Below the pieces are notes generated by a model. It was not told the DNA's origin. It did not search any database and worked only from the letters and a program-made list of their open reading frames with translations. Made by a program: the position numbers and the translations under genes. This document shows, piece by piece, positions 11,967 to 23,502 of a stretch of DNA of 64,000 nt (position 1 is the stretch's first letter; every line of letters begins with the position of its first letter). The DNA comes from Pyrenula massariospora (lineage: Eukaryota > Ascomycota > Eurotiomycetes > Pyrenulales > Pyrenulaceae): NCBI GenBank assembly GCA_021030905.1, contig JAGFMI010000006.1, positions 992,001 to 1,056,000 on the forward strand, in the 5' to 3' direction.

Positions 11967-13761
11967 TCATCCCACCTCGAGCATTTCATAAGCATGTCCG
12001 CCTTTCTCCAAAGTCTCCTGCAACACGGCCATATACTTCAGCACTCGTTCTTCCTCCAATCTCCTCCCCACAATCTGCACGGCGCAGGGTAGTCCAGCCA
12101 TCTTCTGCGAGTCGTAGTGCTTGTAGGCCCCTTTGGCCACACCATTTGGCGCCTTCCACCCGTCATTTAGCCGATCCGTCATAGCATCAACCTTTGTCAC
12201 TGGCATCACTCCTGCCGTGTAGTCTAGTAGATTCCACAGAAAAGTATATCCGCAGCTCGACACGGCATCTTTCATCGCACCATGTGGAAGCGCTGGGGTT
12301 GCATTAACGGGACAAAGGATGAAATCATAAGATTGATTGGGATGAGACCACCAGTCAAACCATGCTGCCCGGAAGGCTTCTCGCTTTGCCACCCATTTCC
12401 ATTGCTCAAAAGAGGAGAGGGGGCGTAAGTAACGCAGGAGAGATGCCCAAAGGCTATCACGCCGGACATACCGAACATAGAGATAGTAAAGGTATCTGAC
12501 CGGGCTCGGAAGGGACATGTAAAATTCTAGTTCTCGTGCACCAGGATCGCAAAATTCAAAAGACCGGAAGACTGAACGCCAGGTTTTACCACCGTCCGCG
12601 TTTAAGAGGACAGACGCAACTTGCAGACCGTAGGCTGGAGTAGCAGTCTCAGGAAATGAGATCTCTTGAACACTATGTCCAGCTTGTTCCAAAGCTTTCG
12701 CTGCCATCTTTAGTCCGCGGGCTATCGCTGGACTTGGGGGAACCACTCCATCGGAACTCATGAGGCCTACCTTGAGCTTATCCGGAATCTCGGCTTCCCG
12801 CCATGGAATAGGATGGACCGTATAATCACGTTTCCATGGTTGCATGCCAATAAAGGACTTCGCGAAATATGACAAGTCGTCAAGCGTCCTTGCCATAGGA
12901 CTGAAGACACTGGGGACACCCTCCTGTCCAGGCATTGAGGTGTTCATACCCATTTTCGGCCACCGGCCTGTACTGCATCTGAGTGAGTAGATTCCGCTCC
13001 AAGCTGCCGGGACTCGCACAGAGCCTGCAACATCGGTCCCGATGCCAATCCGGCCTCCAAGGGCTAGCAGAGCAGCCTCGCCACCTGTAGAGCCACCTGG
13101 AGAGTATCTCGGATTATGAGGATTTTTGGCTACTCCCCATAAGCTGTTGGTCGATTCGAAAGAGAGCAAGGTGATAGGTACAGCGGTCTTAACATAGGGT
13201 ATCGCCCCTTTGGCTTGCGCGTAAGCTCACAGTTTCTAGGGCAGCATTTCAAGGCTCACCGGCTTCTTTTAAAAGCTTTACGTGTGTACCATCATCTGCG
13301 TATGGCTTTCCAGTATGCCTCGAATAACCTACACTCACATCAAAGCCCTTTACGGCCACAGTATCTTTCAGACTGATGGGTATTCCAGCAAGAGGCCCCT
13401 TCAAATCAACCTCGTTTGTGGCCCATCCTTCCGCCTCCGGTATCATCAGCTCGGTTACGCAATTGGTTTTCTCATGTGCTTTAACCGCAACTTTGCCATA
13501 TGCGAGGAGAATACTAAGCGGTGACAGCTGATGTTTTTGGACTCCACGGACTAGTTCGGCAATGGGACTTGATAATATAGAGCGATCGTGCTCGTCAACT
13601 GGTTCCTTGTAGGCTTTGTTGAGGTTGGCGAGGCGCTCCGCGCGCTGGCGCTGCTTGAAGCGGCTGTGCTTTCTGTTAGCATCCCCGATAAGATGCTCTT
13701 GAGTAATGGTAGCTACTCACCATGCCTGGAGATGCTCAAAATAGTCAAAGGGAGGGAGCAT
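11967..13761 (-). CDS. Amidase (amidase-signature family, acetamidase/FAAH type)
   Basis: Hydrolyses carboxylic amides. 563 residues in three exons: 13721-13761, 13260-13663 and 11967-13213. Intron 1 (GTGAGT...GCTAAC...CACAG) and intron 2 (GTGAGC...CGCAAG) keep the frame. The Ser-cisSer-Lys triad is present: Lys about 113 in PISLKDT, Ser about 190 in GGSTGGE, and the nucleophile Ser about 213 in GTDVAGSVR. The second Ser of the usual GGSSGGE is Thr here; the first, catalytic one is kept. Length is normal for fungal amidases. The 41-bp first exon is inferred from splice signals and the N-terminal pattern, so it is the least certain part. Neighbour: a Zn2Cys6 regulator just upstream on the same strand, which could be a dedicated regulator (inference). 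Confidence 0.88.
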
Positions 13762-14232
13762 CTCGGCTGATTGCTAGCGTTGACCTCCAGCACCACGATG
13801 GTGGTGACAAGAGTCTTTGTGGCGGGCCCGGACAACCCGTAGATGCGGCCTCGCCGTCTTATCGTGATAAAGCCGGTCTAATCTTGAGGCCCGCACGTGC
13901 GTTCCCGATTGGGAGCCTCCCACGAACTCCTTTCCCAGGGGCAGGTACGGAGAACGCGGCCGGCATTGATCCTGAGAAAGGCCAATAATTTCGAGCGAGA
14001 CAATTAACCGGTGGTTTGCTATATACTAGTAGCTCTATCTATCATAGCTACTCCCATAGACTTATTGAGTTCATGGTGAGAATCCAAATCAGCTTTGAGC
14101 CTAGCAGTCTTCCCTAGTCAAATAGACAAAAGCATTTCTCAACAGAGAGACCACCGAAATGATTACTATAATGAAACTTTGAGGTCGTTCCAGTTGGATG
14201 GCAATCTCTTGCAGCCATCCCATGGTAATGTA
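13762..14232. other. Intergenic, amidase promoter
   Basis: 471 bp between the amidase start and the stop of the Zn2Cys6 gene, both on the minus strand. No gene seen. An AT-rich stretch around 14010-14190 probably contains the 3' UTR of the regulator. Confidence 0.5.
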
Positions 14233-17200
14233 TTAATATTGCACTCCCGGCCAAGGAAAGCCATTTGATAAACTCACACCTGGATTTTGGCTGACCCTAA
14301 ATCCTAATTCCAGGCCATCTGCAGACTGAGCTAAATGTTCCATGGGCCGGTCAGAGGGTCGTAGATTACGATCTGGAGTAGAGACTTGCGAGGAAAGATT
14401 TGTGGTCAGGCGGGCTGTAATCGCAGAGTGTTGGTCATGAAGAGGATTCGTGCCGTGGATAGGCTTGGTATTGAAAGGATTCTTTCCATGAGTGCGGTAG
14501 GTTGGACCGGGAAGGTTCTTGAGGTTCTGTGGATTAGATATCTCGTGAAACGCCATCGTCGGATCCGGGAAGACAGGAGGAGGATGTACATGAGACGGAT
14601 ATTGAGCGGTCCAGAGCTGTTCGGGACTCTTCTCAACCGAGGTAGCATTCGTGCTGGTGGACAACGAAGTAAGAGATTGGTGGTCGCTCGAGCTTGACCT
14701 ATATGTAGAAGGGCGGGAAACGGGGATCTGTGATAGAAAAGCGTCAATCTCATCTGTGTACTGTGTAGCCGAAATTGGAACCTCTCGTGTCTCAATGGAA
14801 GACGGTATATTCGCAACATTATCATGACCGGTCACGACGGCGTTAGATGTGTGTAAAGACGTCCTCAAATCTGAATGACTCGAAGGTGGACATAGGGCAA
14901 TATCGGCGTCAAGCATTACATGATCTCTGCACTGTCTCTCACCGCAATGCCAAATTTCTTGATCCAATGTTGCGTTTGCCGAACACCGCAGGCCACCGGG
15001 CACAGCGGCTAAATTCCAATTGATGGGCTGATGAAAGGATACATCCTGACCTGCGCTGATCAAGCCGGGATCTTCTAGCAATACCATGCCGTCTTTACTC
15101 ATAACTTTTTCTAAATCTTGACCGGCTATTTTTCCGGACCCAATAGTCCCGAAGTGACCTTTGAGGAGCGACGCGAGCCTCTCGCAAGCCATGCACAACA
15201 GGCCAGTTCGACCAGCTTTACGCTCATCTTGAGGTTCAAAGTGTCGGCTTGATAGATCTGCAAAGATCTTGTAAGACGTGAGGACGAGATCCACCATCGA
15301 GTAATCTTGACTTTCATGCATGTGTATGCCCAGCACATAAGCTGCGTTAAAGCCTGATTGACACAGTGTCCAGTCTACTAGACTGGATTTGTTTCGATTG
15401 AAGAGAAATCGAAACGCAAGGCTCACTGCTATGCACGACTCTATTATCACCCTGTATCCCCGTGACTGGTGATCGTGCAAGCCAGGAAGTTCACCTTCTA
15501 CAGCCGACCGGTAGCCTGGATTGGATCTTGGCTTGGTCTCGTAGGCGTCTTCATGGCAACCTTCAGTATTTCTTTCAGGCTGCCGGGCCGTGTCATTGTT
15601 AGCGCGCTCCTGCCATTGTCGATTCAGCAGGATCAGATATGTATGTGTTTTGATGTAGAAGTCGGCCGCTTGGACATCCAAAGGCCACGGTGGTATTTCG
15701 GCAATGGGATGCAGCCAGCTCTCGTTGAAGTGCATATTTGGTGGCAAGGTCTCAAGGTGACGTAGTAGCTTGTCTGAGTAATCTTCTATTTTGGTGATGA
15801 TAAGATCGTCGGATTTTAGGATCTCAGTTGTAAGAACGGTAAAACCGCATACGAACTCTAACAGGCAATGCTCAAGACGATGGCTTGTAAGAGGTTCCGG
15901 CAGAGAGCAGTCGCCAAAACCAGAGACACTTAGTGGACAGCCTAGCGTACTACTGTAATACTGATCAAGGTACAAGATATACCACCAGATGTTCCGCCTT
16001 ATGAAGCACTCTTGGGTCAATGCCAGGGATTTAATCTTTGTAGGATCGCGATGTACTGCATCATACGAGTAAGGACAGTTGAATTTGCAAGATGATGGAG
16101 ATTCACTTACGGCCAATGCTCTGCGCAAGGCGGACGGTCAGCCCAAACAAATTTGATGCATCTAAGAACCTTCCGGTATTCACAAGGTACGGGCCAAGCA
16201 TGAGCAGTACTTGGACGCTGAGAATATTTGGTCGGTTTGTGAAACTACTAAGCCGCAATGCTTGCATTGAGGCCGCTACTTCTTGGGTTTAGCAAGGTCC
16301 ACGAATTGGACGGGAATCTTACTAAAGATATCTCCTGTTTGATGCTGTTCCTTTGATGAGCAGTTGAAGCGGGGCTCATAACCTGTCGAACAGCCGAATT
16401 GGTCAATCAGGCTACCATGAGCCAAGATTACGAATAACAAGCCCAGCATTGAGGGATTTCGTTCCGCATTAGGGGCTAATGACGATAAGAATCGTAGTAT
16501 TTCCTCTTGACTGGCTTCATCCGGGCGATGGGGAAAGAAGTATGCTTGACTTTGAGTCTCAAATAATTCAAATAGTCGCAGAATCTCGTTTTGGTCTGGT
16601 AAAATCCTAAGAAGAGGCGCTGTATTGTCGGTAAGCGACCAAAGACAAGGGAAGGGATCTTGGTCCGCATTTTGATAGGCGTATACGTCAACGGTCCGGG
16701 GAGTAGTGTAAGTCAAAGATGAACGTGAAGGACCTCTTTTTAGGTCAGCATACTAAAGCTGTCAGCATGATTTTACGTTTGGGAGAAAGATAGTCAAACC
16801 TCTTCGATAAGCGTGGCCATAGATAGTCTGCCAAAGAAAACACTACTATTGATAGCATCAAATGTGTCGCTAGCCGTCTCCTTGGCTGAGTCTGATAGCA
16901 TCCTCAGAGACATGGACTTGGCTTGAGGACTTTTATCGCGTAAACGCTTCTCTAGCTCATTAATTCTTTGCAGAAGACCTTCTTCCTGTCGTTTTAAATT
17001 CTTGATCGCCTGAGCTTGCTCCACTGCCGTTCCAGAATTCTCGAAGAGACAATCTGAGGACCTTCCGCGAAAAACGCAGGCACTGCACGGATAGATCCTG
17101 TTGCACTTCACCAGATTAACAGAGTAGACAGACGCATGGAATCCTCGTGTACCTTCACTTTACGCTCGCGGCACTGTTTACAAGACATCTGTAGAAGGAT

Positions 17201-17362
17201 TAGACGGTCGGCAAAGCTAATACATTCGAGATCGGATTGTTCACTGACCTTCGAGCGTGAGCTTTTCTTCTTGCTCTGTGCTTCAACTTGGGCATCGCCG
17301 GGCCCAGGATCTGTGTGCGGCTGACGATACTCATGCTTCTGTTGCATATTATTTGATACCAT
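14233..17362 (-). CDS. Zn2Cys6 fungal-specific transcription factor
   Basis: Predicted 958-residue DNA-binding regulator in six exons: 17249-17362, 17153-17188, 16800-17105, 16323-16752, 16111-16278 and 14233-16055. The zinc cluster reads C-x2-C-x6-C-x5-C-x2-C-x8-C (SCKQCRERKVK, then CNRIYPCSACVFRG) and is split by an intron. Its first half sits on a 36-bp exon, 17153-17188. A short coiled coil follows (about 62-95: QAQAIKNLKRQEEG, INELEKRLRD). The middle homology region continues with RLAQSIG|LHRDP, where '|' marks the junction of exons 5 and 6. The acceptor of exon 5 is ambiguous by three bases, both choices staying in frame. The C-terminal 250 residues are Ser/Thr-rich and disordered. Target genes unknown; the adjacent amidase is a candidate. 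Confidence 0.85.
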
Positions 17363-19302
17363 GACATTGGTCTGAAGGTTTCAGGGAAACAAGGTATTAA
17401 TTCAAACAATAAGGAGCATTGACAGCTTGAATACTGTCGTACAAGATCTTGTAAAACACCAGCCTATGATGACCCAACCTTAGATGTCAATTGGTCTTTT
17501 TAGGTGTGCTGCTGGCAATGTAGGGGATATCATGCATGCAGAAGCTAAATAGAGTACAAAAGAAAGAGTTAACGTGAATGGCGCTTTAGACACCAAACCC
17601 TTGGCGATGATGGCATCCGAGAGCACGCCGTAAGGAGCCAGGGGAAAGGGTCAGCCCCGGCCCATGGTGTCATGCATTCAAGTGGCGTGGTCTTCGAGAA
17701 TACATTGAAAAGTTTGCTGCGGAATCGAGGGATCAATTTTGATTGGCCATCCGATCCACGTTCGATCTTGAAAGCGTTGAGAACAGTGCTAAAGGCGCCG
17801 ATAGATGCGGTGAACAATGTGGGATGCCCTAATAGGGTCTATGTTTTGGGGATCGGTCAACCTCCCACAGGATTCGAGGTCGCAGGTGGCTTGACAGCCG
17901 TGGGACAAGCAGGCTCATCGGCGTGAGTTGGTCGTGTAAAGCATCACTCGTGCGCAGAAGCTAGATGCAGCACGGCAGGCGAAAGACCCGGCAGTTTGGT
18001 ACAAGATCCAGGCCATGATCATCGAGTGAAAACAATCTTGCAGCCATCTTCAATCGAGCGAGGCTTGCGGTCATATGCGCCTCACGGTCTCGACCAGTCC
18101 AGCAAGGGCCTTTGTTTCACCCGGGTTCCTGGGAACAAAGGTGTCGAGGCTTGTGTGACCCAACTGGGAGATGTGAGGGTCAGCAAAACTGGCCGTGAAG
18201 GAGTCAGCGTGCTGTGGCTGCATGAGGATCTGGCCAAACTATTAGGAGGGGAGGGTTTTGGCGCAGGGGATTTGGGAGATAGAGGTATCCGCGGAATACG
18301 GAAGGCCGCCCATCTCGTGCGGATCGGCCCTGTGCGATTTGGAGGGAGTGGAGAAGTTCTCACCTTCATCACGACGAGCTGCATATAATGGTACGGGTCA
18401 CACATACCCGTTATGCAAGCGAGCAGATCTACGACCGTCCTTTGCAGGAGAGATTGCGTTTGCGGTAACCCGTGTGGGGTGCACGGCTACTGTGCACAAG
18501 ATATCATCTGTCTGTTGTGCAAAGCGAGGTACCTTAGCGAAGCGAAAAGTCCTGACAATCCGTGGAGTGTCTTTGAGCGCCGACAAATGATTCACGCAGC
18601 GCTGCTCGCTCATGGCTACCCCGGATACTACGATTTCAGAGCGTGTTATCACCAGATCGAGCGTTGGTTCTCGGTCAATTTATCTGCATACTTCAAGGTC
18701 GAACCACTTCACAAATTCTGACCGTCTTGGGATCCAGAGCCAACGAGTTGGAACATCAATCCCCAAGACTTATCGACAATTCTTCTGATGTGCGATTGAT
18801 TGCGAGCATCTCTGAGATATAAAGCGCATGGCAAATTTGTCATTCGGTGCTGCCGAGAGGTGGCAAGACATACCGCAGCATCGGCGCGTTCTATGTATGG
18901 GTTTCGCTGCCATCCGAATTATGCAAGCCGAGTCACTCATCGAGATGGCACCACGTATCTGGAACAATACCTAGATGATTTCAAATCCAGGTCACCGGGT
19001 CAACCCAGAAGGTGGGTCGATCACGATGACATGTTGTCACTGGCCGTTCGAGATTGGGTGCTGGCACAGACGATTGCTGGCAACATGGATCCCAAGCCTT
19101 AGTCGAGAATGAAATCTCGGAAAATGATATGTCGAACGGCGAATATGCCATACTCTAGGACACGTTTAGGCGCTGATCTATTCCAGTGGCAACAGCAATC
19201 TCTTACCGAGGTGAAGTAGAATTAGCCGGTGATCGAAGCTTGTATCTGTTGAAAACCCTTCAAGTGGCTCAGTAACAGCAATGCAAGGTTGCAATGTGCG
19301 TC
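17363..19302. other. 1.9-kb gene-poor gap
   Basis: No intact gene. Frames are short and interrupted on both strands. Base composition is ordinary, unlike the AT-rich island further right. One short plus-strand stretch (about 18440-18720) recalls a nucleotidyltransferase and is listed separately. Confidence 0.5.
18440..18720 (+). pseudogene. Possible relic of an NMN-adenylyltransferase-like gene
   Basis: The translated stretch contains SPDNPWSVFERRQMI, which resembles the N-P-[FW]-[TS]-x-x-E-R-x-x-MI block that follows the nucleotide-binding part in nicotinamide-nucleotide adenylyltransferase (NadM-type) enzymes. About 45 residues before it, where a GRFxPxHxGH motif would be expected, only a loose equivalent (CGNPCGVHGYC) is seen, with several Cys where Arg or Tyr would be usual. 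No start, no further domain and no continuing frame are found, so if the likeness is real this is a decayed fragment. It may equally be chance. Confidence 0.25.
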
Positions 19303-22300
19303 TCAGCGTTTATCCTTCTCGTACCCATGACGTAGCTTTTCATACTCAGCCGCTGTAAAGTCTAGACAACTATTAAGAGATGTATTATGAGTGAAAAATT
19401 CATCGCTAAGGGGGAGTCCTATTGGAACTAGGAGGCACGTAGAGCGATCCACATGGATCTTCGAGAGCCTACAGGGCATAATGTCGCCTATATCAGCTCC
19501 ATGTTCATAGTTCTCTTCTGAGCTTAGAAGCATCCCAGGCATGCCAAATGGGAGCGTACGTCCTCGAAAGACAAATTTGCGACCGTCAAAAGCCATCCCG
19601 GTTTCTGGTAGCGAGAGTGATAGATAAACTACTTCAGGCAATGGACCTTCCTGAAAGTGCAGAGCACGGAATAATGCTTGCAATGTCCAGAATTTAATAT
19701 CGCTGCCATTAAGACGTCTTTGTTGTAGCTCAGTGTGCTCATTCTCACGGATCATCTCTCTGATAGTGTTGCTGTTAAATGGGAGGTTGGGCGAGACCGG
19801 TCTCTCGGTCAAGGCTGAGGTTCCTTTCTCGGCTTCGAATCGCAGATATGCATGAATCTGCCAGTGCACAACTAGATCCCAATACCGCCGGAGAGGACTC
19901 GTCACCCTCGTATATTGGTCCACCCCGATATTCTCGTAGGGTCTTGGTTCGACTGTTAATAGTGTTGATGGCAAGCACTGAACTTCAGACACGGGAACTC
20001 CCACCAACTTGTCAAGTGGATAGTCCGGATGAAAGATACAAGATACATATGGAATGGGAATCCCCCTGGCTCGGCACCATCCAGCTGCAGCTTGATTTGC
20101 ATGCATCATAACCAGGCCGACCATGTCGTCGGAACTCAAAGCACTCCCCACCATGGGTCGAGAAGAGACGCGGATATGAGGGTCGCCGATGTAGACTTTG
20201 CTGTGAGTCATAGATCCTTCAAGCTTGGGTGTTGGTACGGCAGAGACCGAAACTTCCGAGTCATAGCGTACAGCATTGTTTTCGTACAAACGTGCAATTT
20301 TGCTCTCTCTCCGCTGATCGACCGCTTTAATGAGCTCCAAAAGTTTCTCAAGTGTCTGCACATAAGGCCGAAGCCGAGTCACGAATTCCTCATCTGCGTA
20401 TTTCTGGTGAGGAACCCCCCTGATATTGAGCTCGAACGTGGAAGGTACTTGAATGCCCAATATTTTCTTAAGTGCAGACGGTGTCGCGAAAATGACATTA
20501 TGAATCCTTCCAGGCTTAATGTCTGTTTCCAAAATCCCGTCATTCTTGCCTACCAGCATGCTGATCGTGAGCACGGGGCGATCGCACCGAATGCTGAATT
20601 TTCCCGTAGTGATTTCAGGAGGAAGCATACCAATACTATGCTCAGCAAGATATGTCGATTGACGAGATTTTGCCGCATACTTGGCGAAAGAATGTTTAGG
20701 AGGAATAAAAGCTCCTGGGTCAGCGATATGGACGCGTATCCACCACCGGTCATCGCAACCAGCGACTTGGTCAAGAGAAAAAGCGTCATCGTGATCACTT
20801 GTTGATGCTGAATCGATACAGAAGGCGGGTAAGTCGCCCCAGTCTGTCCGAATGTTACAGCTTACATCTTTACTGCATTGGTTTGGGTCAAATTTCGCTA
20901 GTTTCGCGGTTACACTGAGCATCTCGTCGAGTTTGGAAACACTGCCAATCCCTGCAACATTGAAATCCGGGTCAAATATTCTGTGAAAATGCCACGGGGG
21001 AACAACCCCTAACTCCTGTAGAAAAAGCCTGGCTGTAGAAGTGTCGAGCGCCATCCCTGGATAGGCGCCGACAGCTCGAAGAATCATGGATCTCACAGCG
21101 CAGACAGATACAGCCTTAATGGAGCGCGATCCGACCGCGAAAACAAGAAATTGTAGAATCTGTCTGTCGTGGTCCGAGAAATTCACCCTATTTTCCATCC
21201 TGATATTTCCGTTGTCGGAACGAGTAGCACTGGGACCCAGTGTTCCCATTACTGTAGGTGACCGATGTGCTCGACTCTGAAGGATTGCACGGCGTGCCTT
21301 TTGAATGAATTCTCCAAGCGGGTTTTGCTGCATTTCTGTTTCAATAGCCTTCCCTCGTGTAGCTTCTGAAGCAGACTTTTGGTAATGGCGTGCCCATGAG
21401 ACGACCTCTTGCATGGCAAGCATTTTGTCTTTAGGTTCAACAACAAACATCTGGCCTTTGTAACTGCCGCCAAAGGAAGCTCGAAGTTTGAGCGAATCAC
21501 GAAACAGGGAATTCATAAGCGTAAGTTGGGCGGGCAGTGATAGCTCGTGTAGCGGCACATCAAAGAGTCTCCTTGAGATCTCATCCATAGACATCGTACG
21601 GGTTTCGACTTCATCAGCTAACATTTCCCATGCAGTGTCCAGCTTCGTTGCATGGTCGCGGATGAAAGACAAGGCCTCTTGCTCGTATGCTTTGATCTTT
21701 TTGAGAACAGGGTTTGCAACGCCTCTTGGAATATGATCGCCTTCTTCTTCTCTGATATCTGAAATGTGTGATTTCTCATTTGTGGTGGTGGGAGTGGGAA
21801 TGTGGGCAAGCATCCGTTCAATATGCGATTGATCGAAAAGGCTCGGAACGCGGTGATGTACGACACCTCCTACGGGGCCAATTTGACGTCGCCACCGTCC
21901 AGAAGTATCGTATGTGACAAGGATGTTACCCTCAGCATAGAGGGTAACTACGAACTTGATTTCATGAAGGGCCATTCGACTGCGGAATGTCCTTAGCGTA
22001 TAGAAACACATGGAAGAGAGACATACTTATTAAACAGGAGCAGGTCTCCCTGTCGTGGTATAACACGCTCCTTCCAGGTATACTGATTTTCAAGGTCTAA
22101 TCCTTGGCCTTGCGTGAACTCTAATTCTGTACCTTCATCCATATCCTCTTCGTTCTCAGTAGAAGAGCTTGTGGATTCATTTGCAGTGATTCCATCCCCT
22201 TGCCCGATGCGGAACGTAGGATCTGGTAGATGCCAGGATTTCAGCAACTCTGCATTGGAATGATGTTCGTTTTGGATACGCGAATTGTCCTCGGTGAATT

Positions 22301-22688
22301 TTTCATGCCATTGTCTTAGCTGTTCGCGAGCTGCAGGAGCGGCTGTGTATTCTAAGGGTTCCTTCGTCCTTGTTTCGGCCTTGAATGGGCTAGAACCCCT
22401 GGTGGTCTTTTCTTTTTTGTAGCTCGCGATTTGGAACGGAAAGTCTGATGACGGAGAGATGATATCTGCTCGGGTAGCATATCTGCGGAAATTTTTTACT
22501 GTTCTGCGAGGAGAAAACTCTCCTCCTATGTGAGACTTTCCGGGCCGCTGGCTGCATCTAGGGTATGGTGGCCGACGCAGTACCGCTATTGAGCTTCGAC
22601 TAGTAGGCGGATGAACGATAACGGGAAGAGCCAGAACCCTTGTGGTTGAAGATTGACCAATTGGTGCTCGAGATACTTTCTGTAGCAT
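19303..22688 (-). CDS. cyt-4: Mitochondrial RNase II-family exoribonuclease (CYT-4/Dss1-like)
   Basis: 1,112 residues in two exons: 22027-22688 and 19303-21979. The 47-bp intron (21980-22026, GTATGT...CGCAG) restores phase. The length is close to that of Neurospora CYT-4. The N-terminus is basic and Ser-rich without acidic residues (MLQKVSRAPIGQSSTTRVLA), consistent with a mitochondrial presequence. The catalytic RNB domain starts around residue 610 with FCIDSASTSDHDDAFSL, where the Asp cluster binds Mg2+. It continues through HIADPGAFIPP, GMLPPEI and the late YTRVTSPLRRYWDL motif. The family acts in mitochondrial RNA turnover and intron processing. It is divergent from moaD/cnxG on the plus strand, 341 bp apart. 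Confidence 0.9.
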
Positions 22689-23029
22689 TCCTGCTGAAGA
22701 TCCACGTCTCTCCGGGAGAAAGTTGCCACCTCCAAAGTCCTAGATAAGTGACTGGATGTTTGATTTCCGAAGATTTTGTCACCCGGGTAAACCTTCCCAC
22801 CAGCTGAGCAAGCTCGCCTCGTCTTGCCCTCCGATGCCCGTGTCACCTGGGTAGAAACTTGCCCTCGACGTTGGTCATAATCATTTAGAACATGCTATCT
22901 CACAATCACCTTGACAAAGTCCTCGGGATATGCCCACCTCTCTTCTATTAAGATGAGTCATACTGAGATTTTCAGAGCGCCTCCGTCACGTTTTTGACCA
23001 CTCGCACACAAGTAAAAACCGGATCCAGC
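22689..23029. promoter_or_regulatory. Shared divergent promoter region, cyt-4 / cnxG
   Basis: 341 bp separating two divergently transcribed genes; both upstream regions must lie here. CT- and AG-rich patches occur, but no named element can be assigned. Confidence 0.4.
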
Positions 23030-23344
23030 ATGTCTCCTAAAGACCCCTCTCAATTCACGATTCTCTACTTCGCCTCCGCTTCTAGTTTTACAGGCCGATC
23101 CTCCGAGCTCATATCTGCCCCGCTGTCATTGGATGAGCTTTTCCCCACCTTGGAGAGTCGCTACCCCGGTATGAGCGAAAAGGTCCTCCAAAGCTGTGCG
23201 GTCACGATCAATCTTGAGTATGTGGATGTTGCGAAGAATGAACCAGGCTCCACGTCAAACGAGGGAGTTTCAAACCCAAGAGATACGCTTATGATCCAAC
23301 CTGGCGACGAGGTTGCATTGATACCGCCTGTAAGTAGTGGATGA
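23030..23344 (+). CDS. cnxG: Molybdopterin synthase small subunit (MoaD/CnxG, MOCS2A type)
   Basis: 104 residues, single exon, ubiquitin-like sulphur carrier of molybdenum-cofactor synthesis. The MoaD pattern is clear: FTILYFASASSFTGRSSE at the start, LEYVDVAKNEPG in the middle, and GDEVALIPPVSSG at the end. The C-terminal glycine that is thiocarboxylated is present, but the residue before it is Ser rather than the usual Gly. Upstream of 23030 the frame is open but has no ATG, so this start is chosen. The terminal codons overlap a GTAAGT that could act as a splice donor. Reading through an intron does not give a better MoaD end, so the unspliced form is preferred. Confidence 0.85.
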   Translation: MSPKDPSQFTILYFASASSFTGRSSELISAPLSLDELFPTLESRYPGMSEKVLQSCAVTINLEYVDVAKNEPGSTSNEGVSNPRDTLMIQPGDEVALIPPVSSG

Positions 23345-23502
23345 AGAAATTTCGCCCTCCGTCTAGATACGATTTCTTAGAACAGTCACAATGTGCGGAA
23401 GCGCGAAGCTGAATGGCGACGGCTGTGGTTGATGACAGCAATGACGCGTTTCATGAACATCAAGTCTACTCCACAGATATATGAACGCTGATGCTAAATT
23501 AC

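Noticed and set aside
13249-13446. Independent 65-residue gene
   Set aside because: It is the Lys-containing exon of the amidase; phases join on both sides.
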